From Alphaproteobacteria bacterium (GTDB lineage: Bacteria; Pseudomonadota; Alphaproteobacteria; Caulobacterales; Parvularculaceae), in NCBI GenBank assembly GCA_030433215.1, contig JAUIMC010000018.1:1-64000 (forward strand): a DNA stretch of 64,000 nucleotides. Direction: 5' to 3'. Shown here one piece after another: positions 45,637 through 54,133 of this stretch (position 1 is the first letter of the stretch; the number at the start of each line of letters is the position of its first letter). The notes under the pieces are model-generated. The model ran no database searches. It was not told the origin of the DNA and saw only the letters and a program-made list of their open reading frames with translations. The position numbers and the translations under genes are program-made.

Positions 45637-45663
45637 TTGACTTCATATTCATTTATATGTCAA
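45637..45663. promoter_or_regulatory. Shared cluster motif A (inverted repeat) between hydrolases 1 and 2
   Basis: TTGAC (45637-45641) and GTCAA (45659-45663) bound a 27-bp imperfect palindrome that begins TTGACTTCATATT. It aligns without gaps to motif D at 56998-57024 in most positions (TGAC-TCATA-T, then TTATA-G). It lies just upstream of hydrolase 1 and about 75 bp before hydrolase 2, so it could control both. Confidence 0.6.
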
Positions 45664-45734
45664 TTCTTCAGCGATTTTTGAGTTCGGTCGGGCGCGTCGC
45701 TTCGGCGCCCTTGGCTCGATGACAGGAGCGAACG

Positions 45735-46880
45735 GTGAGGGCTATGCGCATAGCAGCGGCGGTATTAACCGGAGCGTTGTTCTCTCTTGGGGACGCTCTT
45801 GCGGCGCCGCCTGAGCGCGCACTCATGGCTTTTAACGAGTTCGCGGAAGCGACCGGCGCGCCGGGCGTATCAATCACCGTGGTCGAAAACGGCGAGATTG
45901 TCTGGGATCAGGCGACAGGCATGTCGGACCTTGAGCAAGGCTCGCCGATGACCACCGGGACCCTGATGCGCATCGGTTCGATTTCCAAAACCATGACGGC
46001 TGTGGCGGCCATGCGAATGGCGTCACAGGGGCTGATCGATCTCGACGAACCGGTTTCTGATTATCTGAAAGACTATAAAGGCCCCGCGCGAAAATCGAGC
46101 CTGCGTCAACTGGCGTCGCATACAGGGTGCGTGCGCGGCTATCGCGAAGGCGAGGGGATTGTCTATACGCATTATGAAAGCGCGCGCGAAGCGCTGACGC
46201 TTTTCGAGAGCGATCCGCTGGAATGCTCTCCGGGCGAAGAGTTCATCTATTCAAGTTATGGATTCACCTTGCTGAGCGCCGTCATGGCGGAAGTTGAGAA
46301 AACCTCGTTCTATGATGTCATGCAGACGGAAGTCTGGGAGTCGGCTGGCCTGACGCAGACAGATTTCGATGATGTCTTTCGCATTATAAAAGGCCGGGCG
46401 CGGTTTTATGAGACGGATGATAAAGGCGCTCTTGTGAATGCCCCATATAATGACAGCAGCTATAAATACGCCGGCGCCGGCATGTTGTCCTCGACACGCG
46501 ACATGGCGCATTTTGGCGCCGCCCTGCTCGATGGCGATTTGCTGGCCGCAGATGAACAGCGGGACTTGTTCACCGCCCAACAGTTGACCGGCGGCGGGCG
46601 CACCGCCTACGGGCTTGGCTGGTATGTAGACTTTGAAAAGTTTCTGGCCGACCGGCGCGATAAAATTCCAGCACCCCTCTATGAAAGCCTGATGCGCCAG
46701 GTCGAGGGACGGCGCATTGTCTGGCATTCCGGCACCATGGAGGGGGCGGTCGCGATTTTGATGATGGAGCCGGAAAAGGGCCGCGTGCTGGCGCTCGCCA
46801 TGAACAAGGGCGGGGTCGAAAAAGAGGCCATCGTCGCCGCGCTTGGCCTCATGACCCTCCTTGATCCGGCCTTCCGCTAA
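45735..46880 (+). CDS. Serine hydrolase 2, LACTB-like beta-lactamase fold
   Basis: 381 residues from a GTG at 45735, with GGAG six bases upstream. A signal peptide (RIAAAVLTGALFSLGDALA) is cleaved probably at ALA-APP. The catalytic motif is Ser82-Ile-Ser-Lys85. The second motif is IYSSYGFTLLSAVM rather than YxN, matching the YS(T/S)YG of LACTB-type serine peptidases, and the third is WHSGTMEGAV. LACTB-like enzymes cleave peptides after acidic residues in the studied eukaryotic case; here a periplasmic peptidase or esterase is inferred. It is smaller than its two paralogues in this cluster. Confidence 0.87.
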   Translation: MRAMRIAAAVLTGALFSLGDALAAPPERALMAFNEFAEATGAPGVSITVVENGEIVWDQATGMSDLEQGSPMTTGTLMRIGSISKTMTAVAAMRMASQGLIDLDEPVSDYLKDYKGPARKSSLRQLASHTGCVRGYREGEGIVYTHYESAREALTLFESDPLECSPGEEFIYSSYGFTLLSAVMAEVEKTSFYDVMQTEVWESAGLTQTDFDDVFRIIKGRARFYETDDKGALVNAPYNDSSYKYAGAGMLSSTRDMAHFGAALLDGDLLAADEQRDLFTAQQLTGGGRTAYGLGWYVDFEKFLADRRDKIPAPLYESLMRQVEGRRIVWHSGTMEGAVAILMMEPEKGRVLALAMNKGGVEKEAIVAALGLMTLLDPAFR

Positions 46881-46931
46881 CGAGCTTTTAGGGCAACCCG
46901 CCGGCCAGATTCGGTATCGTCGAATAAAATA

Positions 46932-46962
46932 TTGAAACTGACCTCAGATTTTGATATGACAA
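46932..46962 (+). promoter_or_regulatory. Promoter with shared motif B upstream of TonB receptor 3
   Basis: -35 TTGAAA (46932-46937), a 17-bp spacer and -10 TATGAC (46955-46960). The spacer contains CTGACCTCA. The 15-mer TTGAAACTGACCTCA is identical to that at 56992-57006. An opposing half-site ATGACAA closes the element at 46962. The leader to the receptor ATG is about 80 nt. Confidence 0.65.
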
Positions 46963-47046
46963 GCCCAAGGCGGATCAACACGCCCAATCCGCGCCGCATG
47001 CGCCAAAGCGCGATCGAGGCGCCGCTTATCCAGTAGGGGATTTGAA

Positions 47047-49233
47047 ATGAGCAAGTCTGCAAACGAAATGTCTCTCAAGGCGGCGCTCGCCCTTGGCGCG
47101 GCGGCGCTTTGCGCGCCGTCGGTCGTGGCCGCGGCGCAGGCCGGCGAAGGGCCGGGCGCTAGCGCCCGCGACGAGATCATCGTTAGCGCCCGCCGCCGCG
47201 ACGAAGCCATTGGCGATACGCCGCTCGCTGTCTCGGCGTTCGGCGAAGACATAATGGAAGCCGGCGCGCTGGATGAGATCGGGGATATCGTTGCGCTAAG
47301 CCCGAATGTCAGCTTTGAACCGGGCGGCGATTTCGTCAGCTCCAACATCGCCATACGCGGCGTCAGTCGCGAGCGCTCCACCGAGGAGCCGGGCGTCGGC
47401 GTTTATCGTGACGGCGTTTATGTTGGCGGTCCGGTCACGACGCTGTCCGATCTATACGATCTTGAGCGGATCGAAGTGCTGCGCGGGCCGCAGGCGGGGC
47501 TTTACGGCCGGAACGCCGTCGGCGGCGCGCTCAACATCATTACGGCGCGTCCGCAATTCGAAAATTCGGCGCACATCGATATCCGGGCGGAGACGAAGGG
47601 CCGCCAGGAGGTTGTCGGCATGGTTAATTACGCCCTGTCTGACAAAGCCGCCGCTCGCCTCAGCGCCAAGTTCGTCAATCAGGACAAGGGCTTTGTTCGC
47701 AACGCCTTTCTCCATGAAGAGCTTGATGCGAAGGAGAATGTGTCGGCGCGCGGGCGTTTTCTGTGGCAACCGACAGACGACCTTGAACTGTTATGGACCG
47801 CAGCCTATCGCAAGGACGAGGGGCAAACCCCTGGCGTTTACGGCGTGACCTCCGACCCGCGCCAGCTCATGTTCAACACCGAAACGCCTTTTGAGTCGGA
47901 AGAGTACCAGCTCTATCAGGAACTCAACTGGACCCTCGGCGCCGGCACGCTCACCAACATTCTCAGCTACCGGAATATCGAAGTATTCCAGCAGGACGAC
48001 ACCGATTTTTCGAGCGCCTATCTTCAGACCTCGACGCGCGACATATCGCTTGAGAACTTCTTCGGCGAGTTGCGTTACGCTTCAAACAGCGAAGAACGCT
48101 TCCGCTATCTCCTTGGCGTGACCGCTCTGAAAGAAGATTCCTTCTACGATACGGACTTCCTGATTTCCGTCGGCGTTCCCGGACTTGGCGGGTTTTTCCC
48201 GCCGGATAATGGCGGTCTTGTCGGGGATAATCTCGACAGCGTCCTGTTCGATCTCGACAATGATCAGGAGCTGTTTTCGATCGCGGCCTTTGCGGAAGTG
48301 TCGTATGACCTGACGGACAGGCTGACCGTCGATGCAAGTCTTCGCTACACTCGTGACAAGCGCGATGTGGTCTTCGATCAGATGACTCCGGGATGCACCG
48401 CCTGCATATTCATCGTCGGGCGTTCGCTTGATTATTCCGTCGCGACCGATCCCGTTTTTAGCAACTGGTCGCCGTCGGGAACGCTCAGCTACAAGGCGAC
48501 GGACGACGTTCTTGTTTATGCAAGCGTGTCCACCGGCTTCAAGGCGGGCGGCATTAACGAAGGCGCCAGTCGCCCTGAATATCTTCCCTTCGACAGCGAA
48601 ACCTCTCTCAGCATCGAAGGCGGCGTGAAAGCCGGTTTGGGCGACAGCGCGCAGCTTGCGCTCGCCGGCTTCTGGCAACGCCGCAAGGATGCGCTGATCT
48701 CTGTCGACGAATCCGTTCTCGACCCGAGCTTTCCGGCGGGCGTGAACGGACTTGGCATTAACGCAGGCCGCATCGAGTCGCTCGGTTTTGAGGCGGAGCT
48801 TTCCGCAAATCCCCTTGAGGGGCTTCAGTTCAACGCCGCTTACGGTTATCTGGACGCGACTTATGACGAGTTCGTCGTGCCGCTTCCGGGCGGCGGCGAG
48901 GTCGATTATTCCGGCAATCAGGTTCCGCGCAGCTTCAAGCAGAGCTTCAGTCTCAATTCGCTTTATACGGCGCCGATCAATGACTGGCTCTCATTGTACG
49001 GCTATGCGAGTTACAGCAGCGCCTGGGACGGGTTTCAGGATAACGCGAATGCGATCGCTTCGGACAAGCCGGAACTGTTGAACCTGCGTCTTGGCTTTGA
49101 GGGCGAGTCCTGGCGGGTGAGCGGTTACGTCAATAACCTGCAGGACAACCGCTACATCACCTATCAGATCGGCGGGTTTGTCCAGCGCGCGCCCGGCCGT
49201 GTTTGGGGCGGCCGCATCGAGAAGAGCTTCTAG
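47047..49233 (+). CDS. TonB-dependent receptor 3 (peptide-cluster receptor A)
   Basis: 728 residues with a signal peptide ending near AAAQA. A TonB-box-like DEIIVSARRRDEAIGDTPLA is followed by the plug (NIAIRGVSRERSTEEPGVGV, VLRGPQAGLYGRNAVGGALN) and a barrel ending RVWGGRIEKSF. This FyuA/sphingomonad class takes up siderophores, glycans and many organic substrates. It heads a probable operon with DUF1611 (30 bp later), SDR and TetR genes and has motif B in its promoter. Its position suggests import of the intact substrate of the hydrolase cluster. Confidence 0.93.
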   Translation: MSKSANEMSLKAALALGAAALCAPSVVAAAQAGEGPGASARDEIIVSARRRDEAIGDTPLAVSAFGEDIMEAGALDEIGDIVALSPNVSFEPGGDFVSSNIAIRGVSRERSTEEPGVGVYRDGVYVGGPVTTLSDLYDLERIEVLRGPQAGLYGRNAVGGALNIITARPQFENSAHIDIRAETKGRQEVVGMVNYALSDKAAARLSAKFVNQDKGFVRNAFLHEELDAKENVSARGRFLWQPTDDLELLWTAAYRKDEGQTPGVYGVTSDPRQLMFNTETPFESEEYQLYQELNWTLGAGTLTNILSYRNIEVFQQDDTDFSSAYLQTSTRDISLENFFGELRYASNSEERFRYLLGVTALKEDSFYDTDFLISVGVPGLGGFFPPDNGGLVGDNLDSVLFDLDNDQELFSIAAFAEVSYDLTDRLTVDASLRYTRDKRDVVFDQMTPGCTACIFIVGRSLDYSVATDPVFSNWSPSGTLSYKATDDVLVYASVSTGFKAGGINEGASRPEYLPFDSETSLSIEGGVKAGLGDSAQLALAGFWQRRKDALISVDESVLDPSFPAGVNGLGINAGRIESLGFEAELSANPLEGLQFNAAYGYLDATYDEFVVPLPGGGEVDYSGNQVPRSFKQSFSLNSLYTAPINDWLSLYGYASYSSAWDGFQDNANAIASDKPELLNLRLGFEGESWRVSGYVNNLQDNRYITYQIGGFVQRAPGRVWGGRIEKSF

Positions 49234-49263
49234 GCTCTTCCCGTAGGAGCGGACGCCGGCGCC

Positions 49264-50277
49264 ATGAGAAATATCGTCCCGCCTTATCTCGTTTTTCTGG
49301 GAGACGAAGAACGGATGCTGCTGGCCAAGACCGGCGTTGGCGTCGTTCACTGGGCGCCGGAACGCTGCCTTGGCCAGTTCCGCCTATCCGAAGAGGCTTT
49401 CGATCTCGGCTTGCCGGATCTGACCCCGGAAGAGGCGGCGGCGCGGGGCGTCAAGTCCCTGGTGATCGGCGTCGCCAATATCGGCGGCGCCATATCGCCC
49501 TCATGGCGGGCGGTTTTTGAACGCGCGCTTGGCGCCGGGCTTGATATTGTCTCCGGCATGCATGAACGGCTTTGCGATGATGAAGCGCTTGTGCGTTGCG
49601 CAAAGGAAAGCGGAAGCCGTCTGATAGATTTGCGGGACCCGCCTGAAAATCTACCTATAGGAACCGGCAAAAAACGCGCCGGCCGGCGCGTTTTGACGGT
49701 CGGCACGGACTGCGCTGTGGGCAAGAAATATACGGCGCTTTCCGTGTGGCGCGAACTGGTCGCCCGGGGCGAGGATGCAGACTTTTGCGCCACGGGACAG
49801 ACAGGCGTCGTGATTTCCGGAAAGGGATTCGCCATCGACAGCGTCGTCAGCGATTTCATCGCGGGCGCAGCGGAAATGCTCGCGCCGGAAAACGATCCCT
49901 CCCATTGGGACGTGATCGAAGGGCAGGGGTCGCTTTTTCATCCCGCTTATGCCGGGGTGTCGCTGGGGCTTCTCCACGGGGCCCAGCCCGAAGCGATTAT
50001 TCTCTGCCATGAAGCCGGACGGGAACGCCTTGGCTTTTTCGACGACTTTAAAACGCCCGATTTGCGCACCGCCATTGATCGCCATCTTGAGGCCGCGCAA
50101 CTGACGAGCCCCCGGGTTCGCTGCGCTGGCGTCAGCCTGAACACGCAATCCATGGATGAAGAGGCGGCTCGCGCCTATTGCAAAGCCCTCTCCGCGGAAC
50201 TCTCCTTGCCGGCGACCGATCCGGTCCGGTTCGGGGCGGCGGCGCTTGTCGATACCTTGCTGGAATTCGGGGTATAG
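49264..50277 (+). CDS. DUF1611 protein, DgcN-like (N-acyltransferase acting on D-amino acid is possible)
   Basis: 337 residues, the normal length of DUF1611. An N-terminal Rossmann-like part (LSEEAFDLGLPDLTPEEAAA) precedes a P-loop-like segment, G147-T-D-C-A-V-G153-K154-K155-YTAL. IEGQGSLFHPAYAGVSLGLL and EAIILCHEAGRERLGFF are conserved family blocks. From memory, the studied member DgcN N-acetylates D-glutamate, and DgcA then racemises the product. No DgcA-like gene follows here, so the exact reaction is open. Its place in a peptidase cluster fits processing of a released D- or unusual amino acid. Cytosolic. Confidence 0.8.
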   Translation: MRNIVPPYLVFLGDEERMLLAKTGVGVVHWAPERCLGQFRLSEEAFDLGLPDLTPEEAAARGVKSLVIGVANIGGAISPSWRAVFERALGAGLDIVSGMHERLCDDEALVRCAKESGSRLIDLRDPPENLPIGTGKKRAGRRVLTVGTDCAVGKKYTALSVWRELVARGEDADFCATGQTGVVISGKGFAIDSVVSDFIAGAAEMLAPENDPSHWDVIEGQGSLFHPAYAGVSLGLLHGAQPEAIILCHEAGRERLGFFDDFKTPDLRTAIDRHLEAAQLTSPRVRCAGVSLNTQSMDEEAARAYCKALSAELSLPATDPVRFGAAALVDTLLEFGV

Positions 50278-50279
50278 CG

Positions 50280-51053
50280 ATGAGCGATGTTTTTCAAGGT
50301 CAGACGGCTCTTGTCACTGGCGGCGCGCGGGGAATTGGCTACGCCATTGCCTGCCGGCTCGCCGGCGCCGGGGCGAAGCTTGTGCTTGCCGATCGCGACG
50401 TCGAGCAATTGGAGGCGGCGCACAAAAGCCTAAGCGAGAAGGGCGCGTCGGTTCTTTGCGTTCCGCTCGATGTGGCGGATAGTCGGCAATGCGACGTTGC
50501 AACAGCGGCGGCGGCGGAATTCGGCGACGGTCGTCTCGACATCTTGATCCACAGCGCCGGCGTCGGCATGGAGCGGCCTTTCCTCGACACCAGCGATGAA
50601 GAGTGGAAGCGCATGATCGACATTGACCTGTCCGGCGCATTTTATTGCTGCCGCGCGGCCGGGCGGGTGATGCGGGATGCAGGCTATGGCCGCATCGTTA
50701 ATATCGCCTCGACGGCGGGAGTCGCCGGCGGCGACGGCAGGGCCGCCTATGGCGCGGCGAAGGGCGGCGTCATCATGCTGACCCGCGTACTCGCGGTCGA
50801 GCTCGCTGTCAGCGGCGTTACGGTAAATGCGCTGGCGCCGGGCGCGATCGAGACAGAGCTTGTGGCCAGGATGCATAGCGAAACAACCCGCCGCGTCTAT
50901 AAACGCGCCATTCCGGCTGACCGATACGGGACGCCGGACGAAGTAGCGGCGGCCGCTGTTTTTCTCGCCAGTCCGGATGCGGCCTATGTCAACGGACATG
51001 TTCTCGCGGTCGATGGCGGCTTTCTTGCGGCGGGCGTCCTGCACAAAGACTGA
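50280..51053 (+). CDS. Short-chain dehydrogenase/reductase
   Basis: 257 residues from the ATG at 50280, two bases after the DUF1611 stop. The cofactor motif is T13-GGARGIG20. The NAG-like motif reads IHSAGVG. The catalytic set is Ser144, Tyr157 and Lys161 (AAYGAAKGGVIML). The acidic end of beta-2 (VLADRD) favours NAD(H). FabG-like by sequence; in this operon it probably oxidises a hydroxyl of the imported compound or a breakdown product, perhaps after the PhyH-family hydroxylase. Substrate not readable. Confidence 0.9.
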   Translation: MSDVFQGQTALVTGGARGIGYAIACRLAGAGAKLVLADRDVEQLEAAHKSLSEKGASVLCVPLDVADSRQCDVATAAAAEFGDGRLDILIHSAGVGMERPFLDTSDEEWKRMIDIDLSGAFYCCRAAGRVMRDAGYGRIVNIASTAGVAGGDGRAAYGAAKGGVIMLTRVLAVELAVSGVTVNALAPGAIETELVARMHSETTRRVYKRAIPADRYGTPDEVAAAAVFLASPDAAYVNGHVLAVDGGFLAAGVLHKD

Positions 51054-51131
51054 GCGCCCGGAGCTGAACTTTCGGCCGGGAGGCGGTGATTTGGGGTGGC
51101 GTGGCCCTGCGGCGGCGTTTATATCAGCTAT

Positions 51132-51902
51132 ATGAATGTTGCCTCAGTTTCTGAAAAGCCGGCGCGCGCAGAGCCTGCGAGCTTTGTGGAAGCGCTTGCC
51201 TTGCGGCTTGAAGAGAACCCTCCGGGCCGGAAGGGCGAGCGCACGCGTGAACGAATCAAGCTGGCGACGGCGAGAATGCTGGAGCAGCTCGGATATCACG
51301 CCATGCGCGTTCTCGACATCACGCAGGAAGCGGGCATCGCAGACGGGTCGTTTTACGTTTACTTCAAGGACAAGAGCGAAGCCGCGCTCGCCGTTCTCTC
51401 GGAATTCGTGGAGTTCATCCCGCCGGGGCCTACGGTCGGCAATGCAGGCCGCACCGCCTTTGAGACCATTCGTGAAACGAATTGCCGCTTTATCCGGTTG
51501 TCGCGCGCCAATGCGGGGCTGATGCGCTGCATGCTTCAGGTCGTAGACGAGCATCCGGATTATTCTGCGCTTGTGCAGAAGGTGAACCGCGACTGGTATA
51601 TGCGCGTGTCGCGGAGCGTGATCCGCCATTACCCGGAAGGCGCAGTGGACAAAGACTCCATGCTGCTGATGGTCTATGCGCTGGGCTCGATGATGGACGA
51701 ACTGATCCGCCGTCTCGTGATCTATCCCGATGAGAACCTGATCAAGCTGACCGCGCGCATCGTGCCGACGGACAAGGCGCTGGCGGATGCCTTAAGCCTA
51801 ATCTGGTACCGGGCGCTCTATCCGAGCGCCGAGACGCCGAAGAGCCTGCGCGGCGCGGCGGCGAAACTTGCACAGCTCAGCAACGCGCAGCCTGTCGCCT
51901 AA
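51132..51902 (+). CDS. TetR/AcrR-family transcriptional regulator
   Basis: 256 residues from the ATG at 51132. The N-terminal HTH covers about 33-85 (ERTRERIKLATARMLEQLGY, then ITQEAGIADGSFYVYFKDKS). The large helical C-terminal domain (about 90-240) would bind the effector. Located in the centre of the cluster, 78 bp after the SDR gene, it is the only regulator between 44 and 64 kb. It is thus the first candidate to bind motifs A-D, although no copy of the motif lies before its own gene. The stop codon interleaves with that of the convergent PhyH-family gene in 4 bp. Confidence 0.9.
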   Translation: MNVASVSEKPARAEPASFVEALALRLEENPPGRKGERTRERIKLATARMLEQLGYHAMRVLDITQEAGIADGSFYVYFKDKSEAALAVLSEFVEFIPPGPTVGNAGRTAFETIRETNCRFIRLSRANAGLMRCMLQVVDEHPDYSALVQKVNRDWYMRVSRSVIRHYPEGAVDKDSMLLMVYALGSMMDELIRRLVIYPDENLIKLTARIVPTDKALADALSLIWYRALYPSAETPKSLRGAAAKLAQLSNAQPVA

Positions 51903-52699
51903 GCGGCGTTTGCGCGCCACACAGTAGGGTAGAGCGGGCCGGAAAACGGTTCCCCGTCTTTCAGATCGGGTTTTGTCGTGGGGATCGCCACTTCGCCCTG
52001 AGGTTCGCGATAGCGCGCATCGTCGCCAAGCCAGCGTGTGGAAAGAACGCGGCGCCGTCCGGCGCGCGCATTGCCGGGCGCGCCATGCACGATCATCGCC
52101 TGAAAGATGAGACAGTCGCCGGGTTCGACATCCCAGCCCAGGATTTCGTATTCGTCGCGCGCCGCTTCGATATCCGGGAGTTCCGGAAGGCCGGTCCCTT
52201 CATAAGGACTGCCGTCAGCGAAGTGAGCCGGATTGAACGCCTGTCCCCATTTGTGGCTGCCGGCCACGAACTCCAGGGCCACCTCTTTCGGCGCCTCGTC
52301 CACCGGTAACCAGATGGAGCAGACCTGCCGTCCGCTCACGGCCCAATAGGGCTGGTCCTGATGCCATGGCGTTCTTTCCTGGGAGCCGGGTTCTTTCACG
52401 AGCAGTTGGTCGTAAAGAAAAGTAACCGCGCTTGCGCCCATGATCTGGCCGGCGAGTTCGGCGGCCGGAGAGGAGAGCACGAATTTCTTGAAGCCCGGCG
52501 AGCGCGTCCACATGTCGAGATCGCCGAAGAAAAGCTCCGCGCCTTTCGGGCCGTATCTTTCCGCATGCGGCCCCGGGTTTTCCAGCGCCTCATCGACGGC
52601 TTCCTCGATCAGGGCGAGCCAGAAGGGATCGAATGCGCCGCGAAGAATGCAGACGCCGTTTTTTTCGTAATCGGCGCGCGCCTGTTCGATGCTGCTCAT
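51899..52699 (-). CDS. Phytanoyl-CoA dioxygenase (PhyH)-family Fe(II)/2-oxoglutarate enzyme
   Basis: 266 residues. The facial triad is visible as His113-Q-Asp115 (PWHQDQPYWAVS) with the distal His in FQAMIVHGAPGN and the 2-oxoglutarate-binding Arg in GRRRVLSTRWLGDD. Family members hydroxylate carbon centres of acyl-CoAs, amino acids, antibiotics or small alcohols at the cost of 2-oxoglutarate and O2. The gene is third in a minus-strand operon after the P1 peptidase and serine hydrolase 3 (gaps 21 and 15 bp). It probably hydroxylates a released amino acid or acid; substrate unknown. Confidence 0.9.
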   Translation of the reverse strand: MSSIEQARADYEKNGVCILRGAFDPFWLALIEEAVDEALENPGPHAERYGPKGAELFFGDLDMWTRSPGFKKFVLSSPAAELAGQIMGASAVTFLYDQLLVKEPGSQERTPWHQDQPYWAVSGRQVCSIWLPVDEAPKEVALEFVAGSHKWGQAFNPAHFADGSPYEGTGLPELPDIEAARDEYEILGWDVEPGDCLIFQAMIVHGAPGNARAGRRRVLSTRWLGDDARYREPQGEVAIPTTKPDLKDGEPFSGPLYPTVWRANAA

Positions 52700-52714
52700 G
52701 GCTTCACTCCCTGC

Positions 52715-54112
52715 CTATTGTTTTTGATAAGAAAAAGCGCCGCCCAGATAGTCGACCGTCATGAGAGCGGAACCGTTTTCGCTGGCGAGGTCGAAAGAGA
52801 AAAGCATCTCGTCGTCATGCGCTGCGTGGAAGGTCATCGCCTGCATCCGCACCAGCGGGATCGCCGGGCCCGGAGCATCCGTCCCGCCGAAACGAACGGC
52901 AAGCCCACCGTCTTGTTCGATGACCCCGATGAGGTCGATGCCGATGCGCATGCGGCCGACTGCGTAGTCGCCGGCAAGGTTTGCGACTTCAGCGTCCGTC
53001 AGCGGTTCGTCAGTCGGCGCCGGACGCGGCGCATCGAAGACGATGCGGGCGATTTTCTGTTCAAGCCCGACAGCGGACGGCGCGACGTCTCTGGTGTTGG
53101 CGAGGACAACGATCGATACGTCGTCATCGGGATAATAGGCCATGTAGCCGGAAAAACCGTCAATATCGCCTGCATGAGCGATTTTCCGGCGCCCTTCCCA
53201 GTCCCGTATCACCAGCGCGCCCAGCGCATATTGATTGACTTCGCCGTCATTGAAGCTTTTTTGCGTGTAGAGCGTGTCGCGCACCGCATCGCCAAGGGCG
53301 TTCTTGCGATGAACCTGGTCGAGATAGCGCTGAACGTCTTCCACAGTCGAAGCGAGCGCGCCGGCCGAGAAGGGAACCGTCGGGTCCAGCAAGGGCGCGT
53401 TCTCAAATCCGTTTTGTGTGAGCTTATATCCTTCCGCACGCCCCGGAATGACCGTCTCAGGATGGTTGTAATAGGTGCGCTTCAGATCAAACGGCGTTAG
53501 CACCGTCTTTTTCAGGTAGTCTTCGTACGTCTCGCCGGTGATGTTTTCGATGATAAGGCCGAGGAGAAAAGTTCCGGAATTGGAGTAGCTGAAAGCCTCT
53601 CCGGGCTCGAACATCAGATCCTTCGTCTCGAACATGTCGCGCATTTCCCGGCGCGTGAAATGTTTGCGGCTGCCATGGGGAAAGCCGGGGAGGGCGTTGT
53701 AGTTCACAAGGCCGGAACTGTGATTCATCAGCGTCCATAGGGGCGCGTCTTTTGCCGGGCCTTCGTAGTCGGAAAGATAGGCGCCGGCCGGTTTATCGAG
53801 ATCAACTTTACCTTCGGCGGCCAGTTTTGCGATGGCGATGGCGGTGAAGGATTTCGTCAGCGAACCGATGGCGAAAACGGTGTCCGGGGAGGCGGGCGTT
53901 TGCTGTTCGAGATCGGCGGTGCCTGACGCACCCGAATAGATCACCTCATCGCCTCTTCTGACGGAAACGGCGATGGCGGGGTAGGGGGCGCTTTCCTGTG
54001 TCTGTGTCACCAGCGCTTCAATGGCGCTTGTGTGATTATCGGCAGACGCCGAGGCGCACCCTGTCAGCAGGGCGAGCGAAAGGGCGGCGATCTTGGTCGT
54101 TTTAAAAAACAT
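52715..54112 (-). CDS. Serine hydrolase 3, class-C beta-lactamase fold, lipoprotein
   Basis: 465 residues with lipoprotein signal MFFKTTKIAALSLALLTGC (Cys19). Catalytic Ser84-Leu-Thr-Lys87, second motif FSYSNSGTFLLG, third motif IAHAGDIDGFSG, and an extra C-terminal beta domain (about 350-465) like that of DAP D-aminopeptidase and MlrB-size enzymes. It is membrane-anchored and probably periplasmic. Operon position between the P1 peptidase and PhyH-family gene suggests successive steps on one substrate. Together with hydrolase 1 it is a paralogous pair of similar length, probably with different cleavage specificities. Confidence 0.88.
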   Translation of the reverse strand: MFFKTTKIAALSLALLTGCASASADNHTSAIEALVTQTQESAPYPAIAVSVRRGDEVIYSGASGTADLEQQTPASPDTVFAIGSLTKSFTAIAIAKLAAEGKVDLDKPAGAYLSDYEGPAKDAPLWTLMNHSSGLVNYNALPGFPHGSRKHFTRREMRDMFETKDLMFEPGEAFSYSNSGTFLLGLIIENITGETYEDYLKKTVLTPFDLKRTYYNHPETVIPGRAEGYKLTQNGFENAPLLDPTVPFSAGALASTVEDVQRYLDQVHRKNALGDAVRDTLYTQKSFNDGEVNQYALGALVIRDWEGRRKIAHAGDIDGFSGYMAYYPDDDVSIVVLANTRDVAPSAVGLEQKIARIVFDAPRPAPTDEPLTDAEVANLAGDYAVGRMRIGIDLIGVIEQDGGLAVRFGGTDAPGPAIPLVRMQAMTFHAAHDDEMLFSFDLASENGSALMTVDYLGGAFSYQKQ

Positions 54113-54133
54113 CGGTTTACTCCCGCCTGCGCG

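Noticed and set aside
44255-54112. Three beta-lactamase-fold genes considered as antibiotic resistance
   Set aside because: Motif context, lipoprotein anchors, extra C-terminal domains and the peptidase neighbourhood point to peptidases or esterases rather than class C beta-lactamases.
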